In this document: positions 1 to 9,342 of the stretch, in pieces
How positions within the stretch are numbered: the stretch's first letter is position 1
Layout of the letters: every line of letters begins with the position of its first letter
DNA from: Paraburkholderia sp. BL23I1N1
GTDB lineage: Bacteria > Pseudomonadota > Gammaproteobacteria > Burkholderiales > Burkholderiaceae
Assembly (NCBI RefSeq): GCF_003610295.1
Contig: NZ_RAPV01000002.1
Span: 1,382,427-1,446,426 of the forward strand
DNA length: 64,000 nt
Direction of reading: 5' to 3'
Notes under the pieces: generated by a model
Seen by the model: the letters and a program-made list of their open reading frames with translations, nothing else
What the model was told of the DNA's origin: nothing
Databases searched by the model: none
Position numbers and translations under genes: made by a program

Positions 1-482
1 CGATAGCCGGTTGCACGTCGATGCCTTTCCGTCGCGGCCGAATTACGGCGAGCGCATTTTGCGCGTGTTCACCAACGTCAATCCGCTTGGGGCGCCGCGC
101 GTATGGCGCGTTGGCGAGCCGTTCGAGGATATGGCCAAACGCTTCCTGCCGCGCATCAAACCGCAGATGCCGGGCTCGGCGTGGGCTGCTGAACCTGCTG
201 CACGTCACCAAATCGCCGCGCAGCGAATACGACCATCTGATGCTGAATCTGCATGACGGCATGAAGGCCGATCTCGAGTATCAGAAGTCGAGCCCGCAGG
301 AGACCATGCCGTTTCCGCCGGGTAGCGTGTGGGTGTGTTTCTCCGACCAGACGTCGCACGCGGTGATGTCCGGCCAGTTCATGCTGGAGCAGACCTTCTT
401 CCTGCCGGTTAAGGCGATGGCGCAGCCGGAATGCGCGCCGCTCGGCATTCTCGAGCGCCTGAAGGGCAGGGCGCTGGTTTGA
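1..482 (+). pseudogene. kdoO: Kdo hydroxylase (KdoO-type Fe(II)/2-oxoglutarate dioxygenase), 3' part, frameshifted
   Basis: Only the C-terminal ~160 residues are in the window. The reading frame from base 2 shows the iron-binding HxD motif in RLHVDAFPSRP and continues through NVNPLGAPRVWRVGEPFED to GSAW. It then has to shift to the next frame to read LLNLLHVTKSPRSEYDHLML and the distal His region SHAVMSGQFMLEQTFFLPV, ending at the TGA at 480-482. The shift is explained by one extra G in tggg at 182-185. Family enzymes hydroxylate the Kdo sugar of lipopolysaccharide, which fits the Kdo transferase gene just downstream. Whether this is true inactivation or a base-calling error cannot be decided here; similar +1 shifts near the other end of the window favour error. 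Family assignment is from motifs and context. Confidence 0.65.
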
Positions 483-558
483 GCGCCGCTGTCTGGTTCG
501 ATCGCGCGGTGAAAATCGCGCTTGCATCCGGATTCGCACTCGGGCGTGCGGAGTCCCG

Positions 559-1872
559 ATGCTGAGGGCAATTTATAACACGCTCTGGTGGATCATCGCG
601 CCGCTTGCCGTGCTGCGTTTGCTGATCCGTTCGCGCAAGGAGCGCGGCTATCGCGAGCATATCGCCGAGCGTTTCGGTTACTCGCGTGGCCGGTTGCCGG
701 AAGACAATGCGCCGCTGATCTGGGTGCATGCGGTGTCGGTAGGCGAGACGCGTGCCGCGCAACCGTTGATCGACGCGCTGATGAAGGCGCGCCCCGACGC
801 ACGCATTCTTTTGACGCATATGACGCCGAGCGGCCGAGCCACCGGTGAGCAGATTTTCGGCGACCGTGTGTTGCGCAGCTATCTGCCGTACGACATGCCG
901 CACGCGGTGCGGCGGTTTTTACGGGCTTGGCGGCCGTCGCTCGGTCTGGTGATGGAAACCGAAGTGTGGCCGACGCTGATCGACGAATGCCGTCGCGCGG
1001 ATGTGCCGCTCGTGCTGACGAATGCGCGGATGTCGGCACGCTCGCATAAGCGCGCGGCCAAGTTTGGACATGCCACGAAAGACGTGTTCGGCGGCTTTGC
1101 ACGCGTGCTGGCGCAGAGTCCGGCGGATGCCGAGCGGCTTACCGCACTCGGTGCGCGTAACGTCGCCGTGCTCGGCAACCTGAAGTTCGATATGAATACG
1201 CCGCCGGAATTGGCGGCGCGCGGTCACGCATGGCGTGCGGCGATCGGCACGCGGCCTGTGTGGGTCGCGGCCAGTACACGCGAAGGCGAAGAGGAACTGG
1301 TGTTGCAGGCGTTCGCAGCGCTGGGCGTCGACGATGCTTTGCTGATTCTGGTGCCGCGTCATCCGCAACGGTTTAACGAAGTGGCGGCGCTGGTGGAGAA
1401 GGGCGGTTTGCGGCTTGAGCGGCGTTCGACGTGGGCGCCGGGCGCGGCGGTGGCATCGGCTGCCTCGACGACTAGCGGCGGTGTGCCTGCTTTGCCTGCT
1501 GATGTGAACGTGCTGCTCGGCGATTCGATGGGCGAGCTGGGCGCTTACTATGCTGCTTCGGATCTGGCGTTTATCGGCGGGAGTTTGCTGCCGCTGGGCG
1601 GGCAGAATCTGATCGAAGCCTGTGCGGTTGGCGTGCCGGTGCTGATTGGGCCGCACGTGTTCAACTTTACTCAAGCCACGGCGGATGCCGTCGCGGCGGG
1701 TGCGGCGGTGCAGGTGCAGGATCCGGCTGATCTGGCGCGGGCATTGCGCGAACTCTTCGGCGATAAGGCGGCGCGGCTCGCAATGGGCGGCGCGGCCTCG
1801 GCGTTTGCCGCGCGGCATCGCGGGGCGACGGCACGGACTGTTGATGTGTTGATGGCGTTGTTGCCGGAATAG
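559..1872 (+). CDS. waaA: 3-deoxy-D-manno-octulosonic acid (Kdo) transferase
   Basis: 437-residue GT-B glycosyltransferase that transfers Kdo from CMP-Kdo to lipid IVA at the inner membrane during lipopolysaccharide assembly. An N-terminal hydrophobic anchor (about residues 8-23) precedes the conserved WVHAVSVGE segment, whose Glu63 matches the catalytic base of the family. The C-terminal domain carries FIGGSLLPLGGQNLIEA, typical of the CMP-sugar side. Length is normal, with a short Ala/Ser-rich insertion near residues 295-310. The ATG has GGAG six bases upstream. It follows the Kdo hydroxylase fragment closely, so the two may be cotranscribed. High confidence. Confidence 0.95.
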   Translation: MLRAIYNTLWWIIAPLAVLRLLIRSRKERGYREHIAERFGYSRGRLPEDNAPLIWVHAVSVGETRAAQPLIDALMKARPDARILLTHMTPSGRATGEQIFGDRVLRSYLPYDMPHAVRRFLRAWRPSLGLVMETEVWPTLIDECRRADVPLVLTNARMSARSHKRAAKFGHATKDVFGGFARVLAQSPADAERLTALGARNVAVLGNLKFDMNTPPELAARGHAWRAAIGTRPVWVAASTREGEEELVLQAFAALGVDDALLILVPRHPQRFNEVAALVEKGGLRLERRSTWAPGAAVASAASTTSGGVPALPADVNVLLGDSMGELGAYYAASDLAFIGGSLLPLGGQNLIEACAVGVPVLIGPHVFNFTQATADAVAAGAAVQVQDPADLARALRELFGDKAARLAMGGAASAFAARHRGATARTVDVLMALLPE

Positions 1873-1998
1873 GGATTCGAGCGTTGCCAAGGCGGGCCGC
1901 GCCCTATCGCTTCGCGTGCCGATAAATCGTATATTCTGCCAACACCGGGCTCAAGCGTTGACGGCCCTGTGATCCAAACTGCCTCTTTCCAACCTGCC

Positions 1999-2748
1999 AT
2001 GACGCTTTTCACCGACCTCGGCTTTCAATGGGATCGCGCCGCGATCCGACAAGACTTGCCGACTCATTCGATCAAACGGGTGTGCTTTCGCTTTCATCGG
2101 ATGCTGCCGGAATTCGTGTGGGATGCGAGCGTACTCGAAGGTAATCCGTTTACCTTTCCCGAGGTAAAGACGCTGCTCGACGGTGTAACGGTGGGTGGAC
2201 GCAAGATTTCTGATCAGGAGCAGGTCCTTAATCTCGCGGAGAGTTCGAAACATCTGCTTGCTATCGTGCAGAACGGTCGGTTTGCGCTCGATAAAACGAC
2301 GTTTTGCGACCTGCATCGCCTTGTCGCGCGTAATGAGGCGCTCGAGTGGGGCGTATTCCGTGGGGAAGGCGAGGAGACGCGATACACGCCCGACGTAGCG
2401 TTGGGTGAGGCTGGGCGGCATACCCCGTTGCCGACCTTGCCCGGAGCGCCTGAACTCAACCGGGTTTTTGCCGCGGGCACACGCGCACTGACCGATCAGG
2501 TTTCGAATGCATTTGAACGGGGTTGCGCTTTCTTCCTGTTCGGCGCGTTGCAGCAGTTCTTCTTCGACGGCAACAAGCGCACGTCGCGCTTCATGATGAA
2601 TGGTGTGCTGATGTCGAACGGTATCGACGCGATCAGCGTGCCGGCGCAGCGCGCGGGCGATTTCAACGAAAAGATGGTCCGCTTCTATCTATCGAAAGAT
2701 GGAACCGAAATGATGGCATTCCTGCTTGAATGCCATCCGGGCGAGTAA
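1999..2748 (+). CDS. Fic-fold protein with Gln in place of the catalytic His
   Basis: 249 residues from the ATG at 1999; a GTG at 1969 would add ten residues, and neither has a clear Shine-Dalgarno site. The N-terminal segment VWDASVLEGNPFTFPEV resembles the helix that carries the inhibitory Glu in Fic proteins. The core Fic motif, normally HPFxxGNxR, reads QFFFDGNKR (residues about 186-194): the anion-binding GNKR is intact but the catalytic His is Gln and the Pro is Phe. Fic enzymes with His transfer AMP or other phosphate-containing groups to target proteins; without it this activity would probably be lost or altered. No antitoxin-like gene adjoins it. It stands alone between waaA and the convergent ureG, whose stop lies 4 bases away. 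Confidence 0.8.
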   Translation: MTLFTDLGFQWDRAAIRQDLPTHSIKRVCFRFHRMLPEFVWDASVLEGNPFTFPEVKTLLDGVTVGGRKISDQEQVLNLAESSKHLLAIVQNGRFALDKTTFCDLHRLVARNEALEWGVFRGEGEETRYTPDVALGEAGRHTPLPTLPGAPELNRVFAAGTRALTDQVSNAFERGCAFFLFGALQQFFFDGNKRTSRFMMNGVLMSNGIDAISVPAQRAGDFNEKMVRFYLSKDGTEMMAFLLECHPGE

Positions 2749-2752
2749 GGCG

Positions 2753-3391
2753 TTAAGCCTTCAACAACCCCTTCTTTTCGATAAACTTCACCACTACTTC
2801 CAATCCGTCGAGCGCCTTCAGATTACACATCACGAAGGGCCGCTCGCCGCGCATCTTCTTCGCGTCTGATGCCATCACCTCCAGATTCGCACCCACCATC
2901 GGTGCGAGATCGGTCTTGTTGATTACCAGCAGATCCGACTTCGTAATCCCCGGTCCGCCTTTGCGCGGAATCTTCTCGCCGCCGGCTACGTCGATCACGT
3001 AGATCGTCAGGTCCGACAATTCCGGACTGAAAGTCGCTGCCAGGTTGTCGCCGCCTGACTCGATGAACACGATGTCAGCATCGGGAAAACGCGTCAGCAT
3101 GCGGTCGACGGCTTCGAGATTGATCGACGCGTCTTCACGAATCGCCGTATGCGGGCAGCCACCCGTTTCGACGCCCATGATTCGCTCGGCCGGCAGCGCG
3201 CCCGCCACGGTCAGCAAACGCTGGTCTTCTTTCGTATAGATGTCATTGGTGATCGCGACGAGGTCGTACTGCTCGCGCATCGCCTTGCAGAGCATTTCGA
3301 GCAACGTGGTCTTGCCCGATCCAACCGGGCCGCCGACGCCCACACGCAGCGGCGGCAGTTTCTTCGTGCGGAGGTGTTGAGGTGCGTTCAT
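2753..3391 (-). CDS. ureG: urease accessory GTPase UreG
   Basis: 212 residues. SIMIBI-class GTPase that powers nickel delivery to apo-urease together with UreE, UreF and UreD. The P-loop GPVGSGKT spans residues 22-28 with its flanking Gly. The CPH metal-binding motif is at residues 79-81 ([11 protein letters not shown]), and the NKTDL guanine-specificity motif is in the C-terminal half. The open frame continues upstream without homology, so the ATG at 3391 ([11 protein letters not shown]) is chosen. It is the last gene of the minus-strand ure cluster, 11 bases after ureF. Confidence 0.96.
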   Translation of the reverse strand: MNAPQHLRTKKLPPLRVGVGGPVGSGKTTLLEMLCKAMREQYDLVAITNDIYTKEDQRLLTVAGALPAERIMGVETGGCPHTAIREDASINLEAVDRMLTRFPDADIVFIESGGDNLAATFSPELSDLTIYVIDVAGGEKIPRKGGPGITKSDLLVINKTDLAPMVGANLEVMASDAKKMRGERPFVMCNLKALDGLEVVVKFIEKKGLLKA

Positions 3392-3402
3392 GATGGATCT
3401 TT

Positions 3403-4083
3403 TTATGAGCGAAAGAGCCGCGAGTACTGCGACTCGTGACGCGCCGACAGAATGCCCAATTGCGGCGCGAAGGTGTTGATGTCGTCGGGTGAGGTGGCTA
3501 ATGCTCGCGTGACAGCCGCGTCGATCGGCTCGCGTAACGCGACAATGATTCGCTGGCCTGCGAGTTGGCCGAGCGGTACGGCCTTCAATGCGGCGGCGGC
3601 CTGGTTTTCCACCCAGCTGAATGCGTAGGCCGCGAGCGCGGCGTCGGGCGCTGCATCGTGGGCGTACGCGGCGAAGGCGAAAGCCGTGGGCTGGGCCAAA
3701 GGCTTGAGCGATGCCAATGTGATGCTCCGTTCGGCGTCGCCCCATTCCAGTGAGACGCACAACTGTCGTAGCGACCAGCCCATCTGCTCCGTCTCACGCC
3801 TTAATTCTGCGGACTCGCGGCTTGCCAGGAATTCGCTGTTCGCTTCTTTCAAGCCGTCTGCGTCGTGTGCGCGCCAGCGTTCCATCTGATGCGCGAGAAA
3901 CGGCAGTTCGCCGCGTGCGAGCACATCGGTTAAGCCACTCGCGATCCAATCGCGGGCGGAATCGGCGTCGGTGATGAGGTGCGCTTCGATTGCGGCTTCG
4001 AGACCTTGCGAGTAGCTGAATGCGCCGATCGGCAGTGCCGGCGACGCAAGATGTAGCAGCGCCGTGAGTTCAGCGATGCGCAT
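3403..4083 (-). CDS. ureF: urease accessory protein UreF
   Basis: 226 residues, helical accessory protein of the UreD-UreF-UreG complex; it acts on UreG GTPase activity and nickel transfer. The typical N-terminal segment [19 protein letters not shown] lies at about residues 8-26 when the ATG at 4083 is used; upstream in-frame codons are low-complexity and not homologous. The start overlaps the His-rich 3' end of ureE by 14 bases, suggesting translational coupling. The C-terminus (SRLFRS) matches the end expected for the family. Confidence 0.95.
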   Translation of the reverse strand: MRIAELTALLHLASPALPIGAFSYSQGLEAAIEAHLITDADSARDWIASGLTDVLARGELPFLAHQMERWRAHDADGLKEANSEFLASRESAELRRETEQMGWSLRQLCVSLEWGDAERSITLASLKPLAQPTAFAFAAYAHDAAPDAALAAYAFSWVENQAAAALKAVPLGQLAGQRIIVALREPIDAAVTRALATSPDDINTFAPQLGILSARHESQYSRLFRS

Positions 4084-4702
4084 GGTGGTGGTGATGGCCG
4101 TGACCGCACGATTCGTCGTGGACGTGATCGTCGTTGGGATGATCGTGGCCATGGTCATGCGAGTGACCCTGCGCATGCTCATGCCCATGATGCTCGCCGA
4201 ACACCTGCTGCGCTAACGCATAGTCTTCCGCAAACGTCTCATCGTGGCCATGCTTGTGACCGCCGCCGTACGCGCCGGATTCCGGCTGGAACGGCATCGA
4301 CACCTGATCCACGCTTGCGCCGATGCGCTTGAGCATATCGGCCAGTACCGGATCGTATTCAAGCTTCAGATAATCCGCGCCGACCTCGACCGGCGTATGA
4401 CGATTGCCGAGGTGATATGCGGCGCGCGTCAACGTCAATGCATCTTTCGCGCGGACAACCAGCACTGCTTCGGGCGCGGCGACGATGCGTACCAGACCGC
4501 CATCGTCGGCGACCAGAACATCGCTGTCGCGTAGCACCGTGCCGCGCGGCAGCAGCAGCGCGACCTCTTCGCCGTTATCGAGCGTGGCCGCGAGACGGCT
4601 CTTGCGGCGGTCGTCGAAAGCGAGCGTCAGGGTGGGCGCGCGCTTCACCAGCACAGGTGCCAGCTTCAGATGCGGCGCAATCAGTTTGTCGAGTGTGCGC
4701 AT
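4070..4702 (-). CDS. ureE: urease nickel metallochaperone UreE
   Basis: 210 residues. The N-terminal peptide-binding domain and central metal-binding domain (residues about 1-145) are followed by a His/Asp/Glu-rich tail (about residues 165-210, many HGH and HDH units ending in [10 protein letters not shown]) that binds several nickel ions in family members. UreE supplies Ni(II) for the urease active site through UreG. The gene starts 3 bases downstream of the ureC stop and overlaps ureF, as expected in an operon. The His-rich tail is unusually long compared with tail-less UreE proteins. Confidence 0.95.
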   Translation of the reverse strand: MRTLDKLIAPHLKLAPVLVKRAPTLTLAFDDRRKSRLAATLDNGEEVALLLPRGTVLRDSDVLVADDGGLVRIVAAPEAVLVVRAKDALTLTRAAYHLGNRHTPVEVGADYLKLEYDPVLADMLKRIGASVDQVSMPFQPESGAYGGGHKHGHDETFAEDYALAQQVFGEHHGHEHAQGHSHDHGHDHPNDDHVHDESCGHGHHHHHAHR

Positions 4703-4705
4703 GCT

Positions 4706-6412
4706 TTAGAACAGGAAGTAGCGTTGCGCCATCGGCAGCACGGTTGCGGGTTCGCACGTTAGCAACTGACCGTCCGCGATCACCTGATACGTCTCCGGAT
4801 CGACGCTGATTGCCGGACGCCACGCGTTGTGAATCATGTCGGCCTTCGTGATGTTGCGGCAGTTCTTGACGGCGACGATCCGCTTGTTCAGACCATAGCG
4901 TTCGCCGACACCTGCATCGGCGGCCATCTGCGATACGAAGGTTAGCGACGTGCGCCCCAGCGCACCGCCGCGCGTCGCGAACATCTCGCGATAGTGGACC
5001 GGTTGCGGCGTCGGAATCGACGCGTTCGGGTCGCCCATCTGCGCCATCGCGATCATGCCGCCCTTCAGGATCAGCGACGGTTTGATACCGAAAAACGCCG
5101 GCTCCCAGAACACCAGATCGGCCCACTTGCCTGGCTCGATCGAACCGACTTCATGCGAGATACCGTGCGTGATGGCCGGGTTGATCGTGTACTTGGCAAC
5201 GTAACGCTTCGCGCGAAAGTTGTCGTGCCGAGCGTTGTCCTCAGGCAGCGCGCCGCGTTGCACTTTCATCTTGTGCGCGGTTTGCCACGTGCGGATGATG
5301 ACCTCGCCCACACGGCCCATCGCCTGCGAATCCGACGATAGCATCGACAACGCGCCGAGATCGTGCAGGATATCCTCGGCAGCAATGGTCTCGCGACGAA
5401 TGCGTGACTCGGCGAACGCGATATCTTCCGCAATCGACGGGTCCAGGTGATGGCACACCATCAGCATGTCGAGGTGTTCTTCAAGCGTGTTGATGGTGTA
5501 AGGGCGCGTCGGATTCGTCGAGGAGGGCAGCACGTTCGCTTCACCGCATACCTTGATGATGTCCGGAGCGTGACCGCCGCCCGCGCCTTCCGTGTGGTAC
5601 GTGTGGATGGTGCGGCCCTTGAACGCGGCCACGGTCGCTTCCACAAAACCCGCTTCGTTCAGCGTATCCGTGTGGATCGCGACCTGCGTGTCGGTGTCGT
5701 CGGCGACGGAAAGACAGTTGTCGATTGCGGCGGGTGTGGTGCCCCAGTCCTCGTGCAGCTTCAAACCGATCGCACCCGCGGCGATCTGTTCCAGCGCCGG
5801 TTGCGGCCGGCTCACGTTGCCTTTGCCGAGAAAGCCGAGATTCATCGGATAACCATCGGCGGCTTGCAGCATGCGTTCGAGATGCCACGGACCTGGCGTG
5901 CAGGTCGTCGCGTTCGTGCCGGTTGCGGGACCCGTGCCGCCGCCGAGCATCGTCGTCACGCCGCTCGCGAGTGCTTCTTCAATCTGCTGCGGGCTGATGA
6001 AATGAATGTGCGTATCGATGCCGCCTGCCGTCACGATCAGGCCTTCGCCCGCGATCACTTCGGTAGATGCGCCGATCGCGATCGTCACGTTCGGCTGGAT
6101 GTCGGGATTGCCCGCCTTGCCGATTGCGGCGATACGGCCGTTCTTGATGCCGATGTCGGCCTTGACGATGCCCCAGTGATCGAGAATCACCGCATTCGTC
6201 ACGACTGTATCGACCACGTCGGCATGCACGCGTTGCGACTGGCCCATGCCGTCGCGAATCACTTTGCCGCCGCCGAATTTCACTTCTTCGCCGTAGGTCG
6301 TGAAATCGCGTTCGACTTCGATCAGCAGCTCGGTGTCGGCGAGGCGAACGCGGTCGCCGGTCGTGGGGCCGAACATTTCCGCGTATGCGCGGCGGCCAAT
6401 GCGTAAGGTCAT
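4706..6412 (-). CDS. ureC: urease catalytic subunit alpha
   Basis: 568 residues, full length. Nickel amidohydrolase that hydrolyses urea to ammonia and carbamate in the cytoplasm. All catalytic residues are visible: His135 and His137 in HIHFI, the lysine that becomes carbamylated (Lys218) in GLKLHEDWG, His220, the flap Cys320 with catalytic His321 in MVCHHLD, and Asp361 in SSDSQAMGR. The start [20 protein letters not shown] is standard. It lies in the order ureA-ureB-ureC-ureE-ureF-ureG. No sign of inactivation. Confidence 0.98.
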   Translation of the reverse strand: MTLRIGRRAYAEMFGPTTGDRVRLADTELLIEVERDFTTYGEEVKFGGGKVIRDGMGQSQRVHADVVDTVVTNAVILDHWGIVKADIGIKNGRIAAIGKAGNPDIQPNVTIAIGASTEVIAGEGLIVTAGGIDTHIHFISPQQIEEALASGVTTMLGGGTGPATGTNATTCTPGPWHLERMLQAADGYPMNLGFLGKGNVSRPQPALEQIAAGAIGLKLHEDWGTTPAAIDNCLSVADDTDTQVAIHTDTLNEAGFVEATVAAFKGRTIHTYHTEGAGGGHAPDIIKVCGEANVLPSSTNPTRPYTINTLEEHLDMLMVCHHLDPSIAEDIAFAESRIRRETIAAEDILHDLGALSMLSSDSQAMGRVGEVIIRTWQTAHKMKVQRGALPEDNARHDNFRAKRYVAKYTINPAITHGISHEVGSIEPGKWADLVFWEPAFFGIKPSLILKGGMIAMAQMGDPNASIPTPQPVHYREMFATRGGALGRTSLTFVSQMAADAGVGERYGLNKRIVAVKNCRNITKADMIHNAWRPAISVDPETYQVIADGQLLTCEPATVLPMAQRYFLF

Positions 6413-6467
6413 GGTGTGGGTCCGGAAATGAGCGGGGTGGTCAGGGCAGGCGCGCGCGAGTGGCGCA

Positions 6468-6773
6468 TCAGAGCTTGCCCATCACCTTGCCGTTGAAGCC
6501 GCAGACGACGCGATCACCCGCCAGTTCGACCAGTTCGACGGTTCGTTCCTGGCCGGGCTCGAAGCGCACGGCGGTACCTGCCGCGATGTTCAGGCGAAAG
6601 CCGTGTGCCGTTTCGCGATCGAACGAAAGGGCCTCATTCACTTCGTAGAAGTGATAGTGCGAGCCGATCTGCACCGGCCGGTCGCCGGTATTCGACACGA
6701 CCACCGTGACGGTGGCGCGGCCCGCGTTGAGTTCGTGTTCGCCGTCGTCGATGAGGAGTTCGCCGGGAATCAT
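6468..6773 (-). CDS. ureB: urease subunit beta
   Basis: 101 residues, the beta structural subunit of the three-subunit bacterial urease. It begins [19 protein letters not shown] and contains the [18 protein letters not shown] segment diagnostic for the family. It sits 17 bases downstream of ureA and 55 bases upstream of ureC. Complete and of normal length. Confidence 0.97.
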   Translation of the reverse strand: MIPGELLIDDGEHELNAGRATVTVVVSNTGDRPVQIGSHYHFYEVNEALSFDRETAHGFRLNIAAGTAVRFEPGQERTVELVELAGDRVVCGFNGKVMGKL

Positions 6774-6790
6774 GGGGCTGCCTTGCGTGA

Positions 6791-7093
6791 TTAAGGAATC
6801 GGATGATGCACGGTGACGAGCTTGGTGCCGTCGGGGAACGTGGCTTCGACCTGGATGTCGGGGATCATTTCCGGCACGCCTTCCATCACGTCGGCGCGCG
6901 TCAGAAGCGTGGTGCCGTAGTGCATGACTTCGGCGACGGTCTTGCCGTCGCGGGCCGCTTCCATCAGCGCGGCGGAGATGAAGGCGATCGCTTCCGGGTA
7001 ATTCAGTTTGAGGCCGCGAGCGCGGCGCCGTTCGGCGAGCAGCGCGGCGATGAAAATCAGCAGCTTGTCCTTCTCGCGAGGTGTCAGCTTCAT
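6791..7093 (-). CDS. ureA: urease subunit gamma
   Basis: 100 residues, the gamma subunit of urease. [23 protein letters not shown] and the [23 protein letters not shown] region are canonical. It is the first structural urease gene. The 163-base gap upstream separates it from the solute-binding protein gene; I see no strong terminator there, only a GC-rich imperfect hairpin around 7107-7130 without a T-tract. Transcription from the sigma-54 promoter ahead of the binding-protein gene could therefore reach ureA. Confidence 0.97.
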   Translation of the reverse strand: MKLTPREKDKLLIFIAALLAERRRARGLKLNYPEAIAFISAALMEAARDGKTVAEVMHYGTTLLTRADVMEGVPEMIPDIQVEATFPDGTKLVTVHHPIP

Positions 7094-7256
7094 CGAATAT
7101 CTACATAGGGTTGCGCCGGTCCCGGGTTGGGCCGGCTGCGACAGTGACAGGCTTTGCGCGTCATGGCCGCGATCGCGCGTTGCGCACGGGATGCGTCCAT
7201 GACAAGTGCAATGCCATTAAAGCCAGCCACGGTATCAAGTTCAGCTAACGACGCGC

Positions 7257-8060
7257 TTACAAATTGGCTGGCAGCGCAGCGCCGAACCATTTCTTCGACA
7301 TCGCATTGAGCGTGCCATCCTGCTTGGCCGTTGCGATTGCAGCATTGACCTTCTGTTGCAGGCGGGGTTCGTTCTTGTTCATACCGACGAAGCACGGCGA
7401 ATTCTGGATAACGAACTTCGGTTCCGGACGACGCGGCGGATTCTTGGCGAGGATGGCGGCGGCGACGATGTTACCGGCAGCGATCAACTGCACCTGCCCC
7501 GAGAGGAACGCGGCGATAGTCGCGTTGTTATCTTCGAAGCGCTTGATGGTCGCGTTCGGCGCCATTTGCGTGAGACTGATTTCCTCGAGCGCGCCGCGGG
7601 TGGCGCCGACTGTCTTGCCGGTGAGATCGGCGGGGCCGGTGACCTTGATGTCGGCGGGACCGAACACGCCCTGGTAGTACGGTGCATAGGCCGTCGAAAA
7701 ATCGATGACCTTATCGCGCTCAGGCGTTTTGCCGAGCGAAGAAATCACCAGATCGACCTTACCTGTTTGCAGATACGGAATGCGGTTTGCGCTATTGACC
7801 GGCACGAGTTCGAGCTTCACGTTCATCGACTTCGCGAGCATGGCGGCGGTATCGATGTCATAGCCTTGCGGCTTCATATCCGCGCCGACCGAGCCGAATG
7901 GCGGATAGTCTTCCGGCACGGCGACTTTCAGCACACCGGCCTTGGCGATGTTATCGAGCGTATCCGCGTGAGCGGCGGGCGCGTGGATGGCGAGGACGGG
8001 CGAGAGCAACAGTGCGGCGAGCCAGGCGCGACGCGCGGGGCGAAGTGTCGATCGGGTCAT
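7257..8060 (-). CDS. periplasmic solute-binding protein family 3 (polar amino-acid type), orphan in the urease cluster
   Basis: 267 residues with an N-terminal signal peptide (hydrophobic stretch then cleavage near AHA-DTLDNIAKAGVLKVAV). The mature part is a type II periplasmic binding fold of family 3: the opening strand VLKVAVPEDYPPFG, GYDIDTAAMLAKSM and the DLVISSLGKTPERDKVIDFS hinge region are all typical. Such proteins deliver polar amino acids or related small amines to ABC permeases. No permease or ATPase gene accompanies it. It lies between ureD and ureA and has its own sigma-54 promoter and NtrC-like site upstream, so it is likely induced by nitrogen limitation. The ligand cannot be deduced. 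Confidence 0.88.
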   Translation of the reverse strand: MTRSTLRPARRAWLAALLLSPVLAIHAPAAHADTLDNIAKAGVLKVAVPEDYPPFGSVGADMKPQGYDIDTAAMLAKSMNVKLELVPVNSANRIPYLQTGKVDLVISSLGKTPERDKVIDFSTAYAPYYQGVFGPADIKVTGPADLTGKTVGATRGALEEISLTQMAPNATIKRFEDNNATIAAFLSGQVQLIAAGNIVAAAILAKNPPRRPEPKFVIQNSPCFVGMNKNEPRLQQKVNAAIATAKQDGTLNAMSKKWFGAALPANL

Positions 8061-8130
8061 GTTAGGTGAGCGGTGGTGGCGAGAAGCGGTCGGCTGCCGT
8101 CAGGACGCGGCAGCATCGTGGGAGATTCGA

Positions 8131-8146
8131 TGCAAAGTGTGTGCCA
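8131..8146 (-). promoter_or_regulatory. sigma-54 promoter upstream of the solute-binding protein/ureA block
   Basis: Read on the minus strand the site is TGGCACACACTTTGCA. It matches the sigma-54 (RpoN) consensus TGGCAC-N5-TTGCW exactly, with GG and GC separated by ten bases. Transcription would begin near 8120, about 60 bases before the ATG at 8060. An NtrC-like dyad lies about 70 bases further upstream. Function is inferred from the match and position. Confidence 0.75.
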
Positions 8147-8211
8147 TGGCAGTGCAATATGGCTTGGCGAGGCAAAAGACACGATGACGCACCGACGTGG
8201 GGCAGTCGGGC

Positions 8212-8226
8212 GCGCCAGATTGGTGC
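8212..8226 (-). promoter_or_regulatory. NtrC-like enhancer site
   Basis: GCGCC-AGATT-GGTGC on the plus strand is a near-perfect dyad fitting the NtrC recognition pattern GCRCY-N5-RGTGC. It sits about 70 bases upstream of the sigma-54 promoter at 8131-8146, a normal distance for a sigma-54 activator. It lies just beyond the ureD stop. Confidence 0.55.
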
Positions 8227-8286
8227 TCGCGGCGTCTTGCGAAGGTGAAAGGCCAGCTGCGCTGTCAGGTGCGTATGCTGCGCGAA

Positions 8287-9168
8287 TCAGGTCGACCAGA
8301 TGCGAAGCGGCACAGCCTCAACCCCGTGCACAACAGGCCTCAACTGAAGCCAGCACTGAGTCAAAGCACGCTGCAGCATCTCCATTGACCGCGAAACCGC
8401 CCGCACGAGCAAAACCCCTTCAGTGACACAGGAAGCCGCCGCCCGCAACGAATCATCAAACGGCAGCTGGGCAGTGAGCGCTTCGGCGAGTGCATCATTG
8501 CAGGCCGCCCCGACAGCCCACAGCGTTCCATAAGCGGGGAACCCGGCAAGCCCTTGCGCCGCATCCCGCAACGGATCCTCCGCGGCAAGACTCGCACGTT
8601 CGAGCCACAGCGCCTCGCCGTTCGCGCCAACGATTCGCGATACGGCTCGTAACTGCCCCTTTGACCATCGCTCACCAGCCGCTTGCCGCCCAAGCTGAGT
8701 TGCATCCCAACCAATCGCAGTAGCGCCTTCGCCAAGCGTTAGCGAAAAATCCAGCATCGCGTTGGCGTGATCGAAAACGATGTTGTTCTGCGGCAGCCAG
8801 TCGAGCCTGGCCTGAGGGCCGACGCGCACCGCAATATTCTGTCGTGCCGCACGGCTATTGGATTTGTACCACTTCGTTGCGCCAGGCGTGGTGATGACGG
8901 CATGGGCGTTGTCGCCGACGTCCACGTCGATATCGAGTTGATCGCCGCCCGCAATCCCACCCGGCGGATGCACGATCACTGCATGGCAGATCGCATGGCC
9001 TTCCGGATAGAGCGGTCGTTGTACGCGCAACGGACCATCATGCAGCCGATGCTTGAGCGTGGTTCGTTCGCCGTCTTTGACGAAACCGAGTTCGAGGCGT
9101 GCGCGCCATTGCGAGTGCGCGATGGGTTGCGCAGTGGCGAGTGCGGCGTGGTTTTCGTGAAGCGACAT
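8287..9168 (-). CDS. ureD: urease accessory protein UreD
   Basis: 293 residues from the ATG at 9168 ([14 protein letters not shown]); an in-frame start at 9216 would add 16 residues. UreD binds apo-urease and forms the UreD-UreF-UreG activation complex. The family signature is clear: WRARLELGF near the N-terminus, then [12 protein letters not shown] and [11 protein letters not shown]. It lies first in the urease cluster, separated from ureA by the inserted solute-binding protein gene. No sigma-54-like site was seen directly upstream of it, so it may use another promoter. Confidence 0.95.
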   Translation of the reverse strand: MSLHENHAALATAQPIAHSQWRARLELGFVKDGERTTLKHRLHDGPLRVQRPLYPEGHAICHAVIVHPPGGIAGGDQLDIDVDVGDNAHAVITTPGATKWYKSNSRAARQNIAVRVGPQARLDWLPQNNIVFDHANAMLDFSLTLGEGATAIGWDATQLGRQAAGERWSKGQLRAVSRIVGANGEALWLERASLAAEDPLRDAAQGLAGFPAYGTLWAVGAACNDALAEALTAQLPFDDSLRAAASCVTEGVLLVRAVSRSMEMLQRALTQCWLQLRPVVHGVEAVPLRIWST

Positions 9169-9342
9169 GCGAGCGGACTTGCGAATGAATGAACGGCTGG
9201 GCGCGGTATCGGGCACAGTAACAGACGTGGCAACAGACGCGTCAATGCGCGGTGTGCCTGCACGCGTCAGGCAACGACGAGCCGCGTTGCCACAGGATGC
9301 GGCGAGAATAGCACGCCGCGCTGTTTGCGCCGTTTGCGCCGG

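Noticed and set aside
7107..7130. GC-rich imperfect hairpin between the binding-protein gene and ureA
   Set aside because: Lacks a T-tract, so not supported as an intrinsic terminator; could still cause attenuation but nothing shows it.
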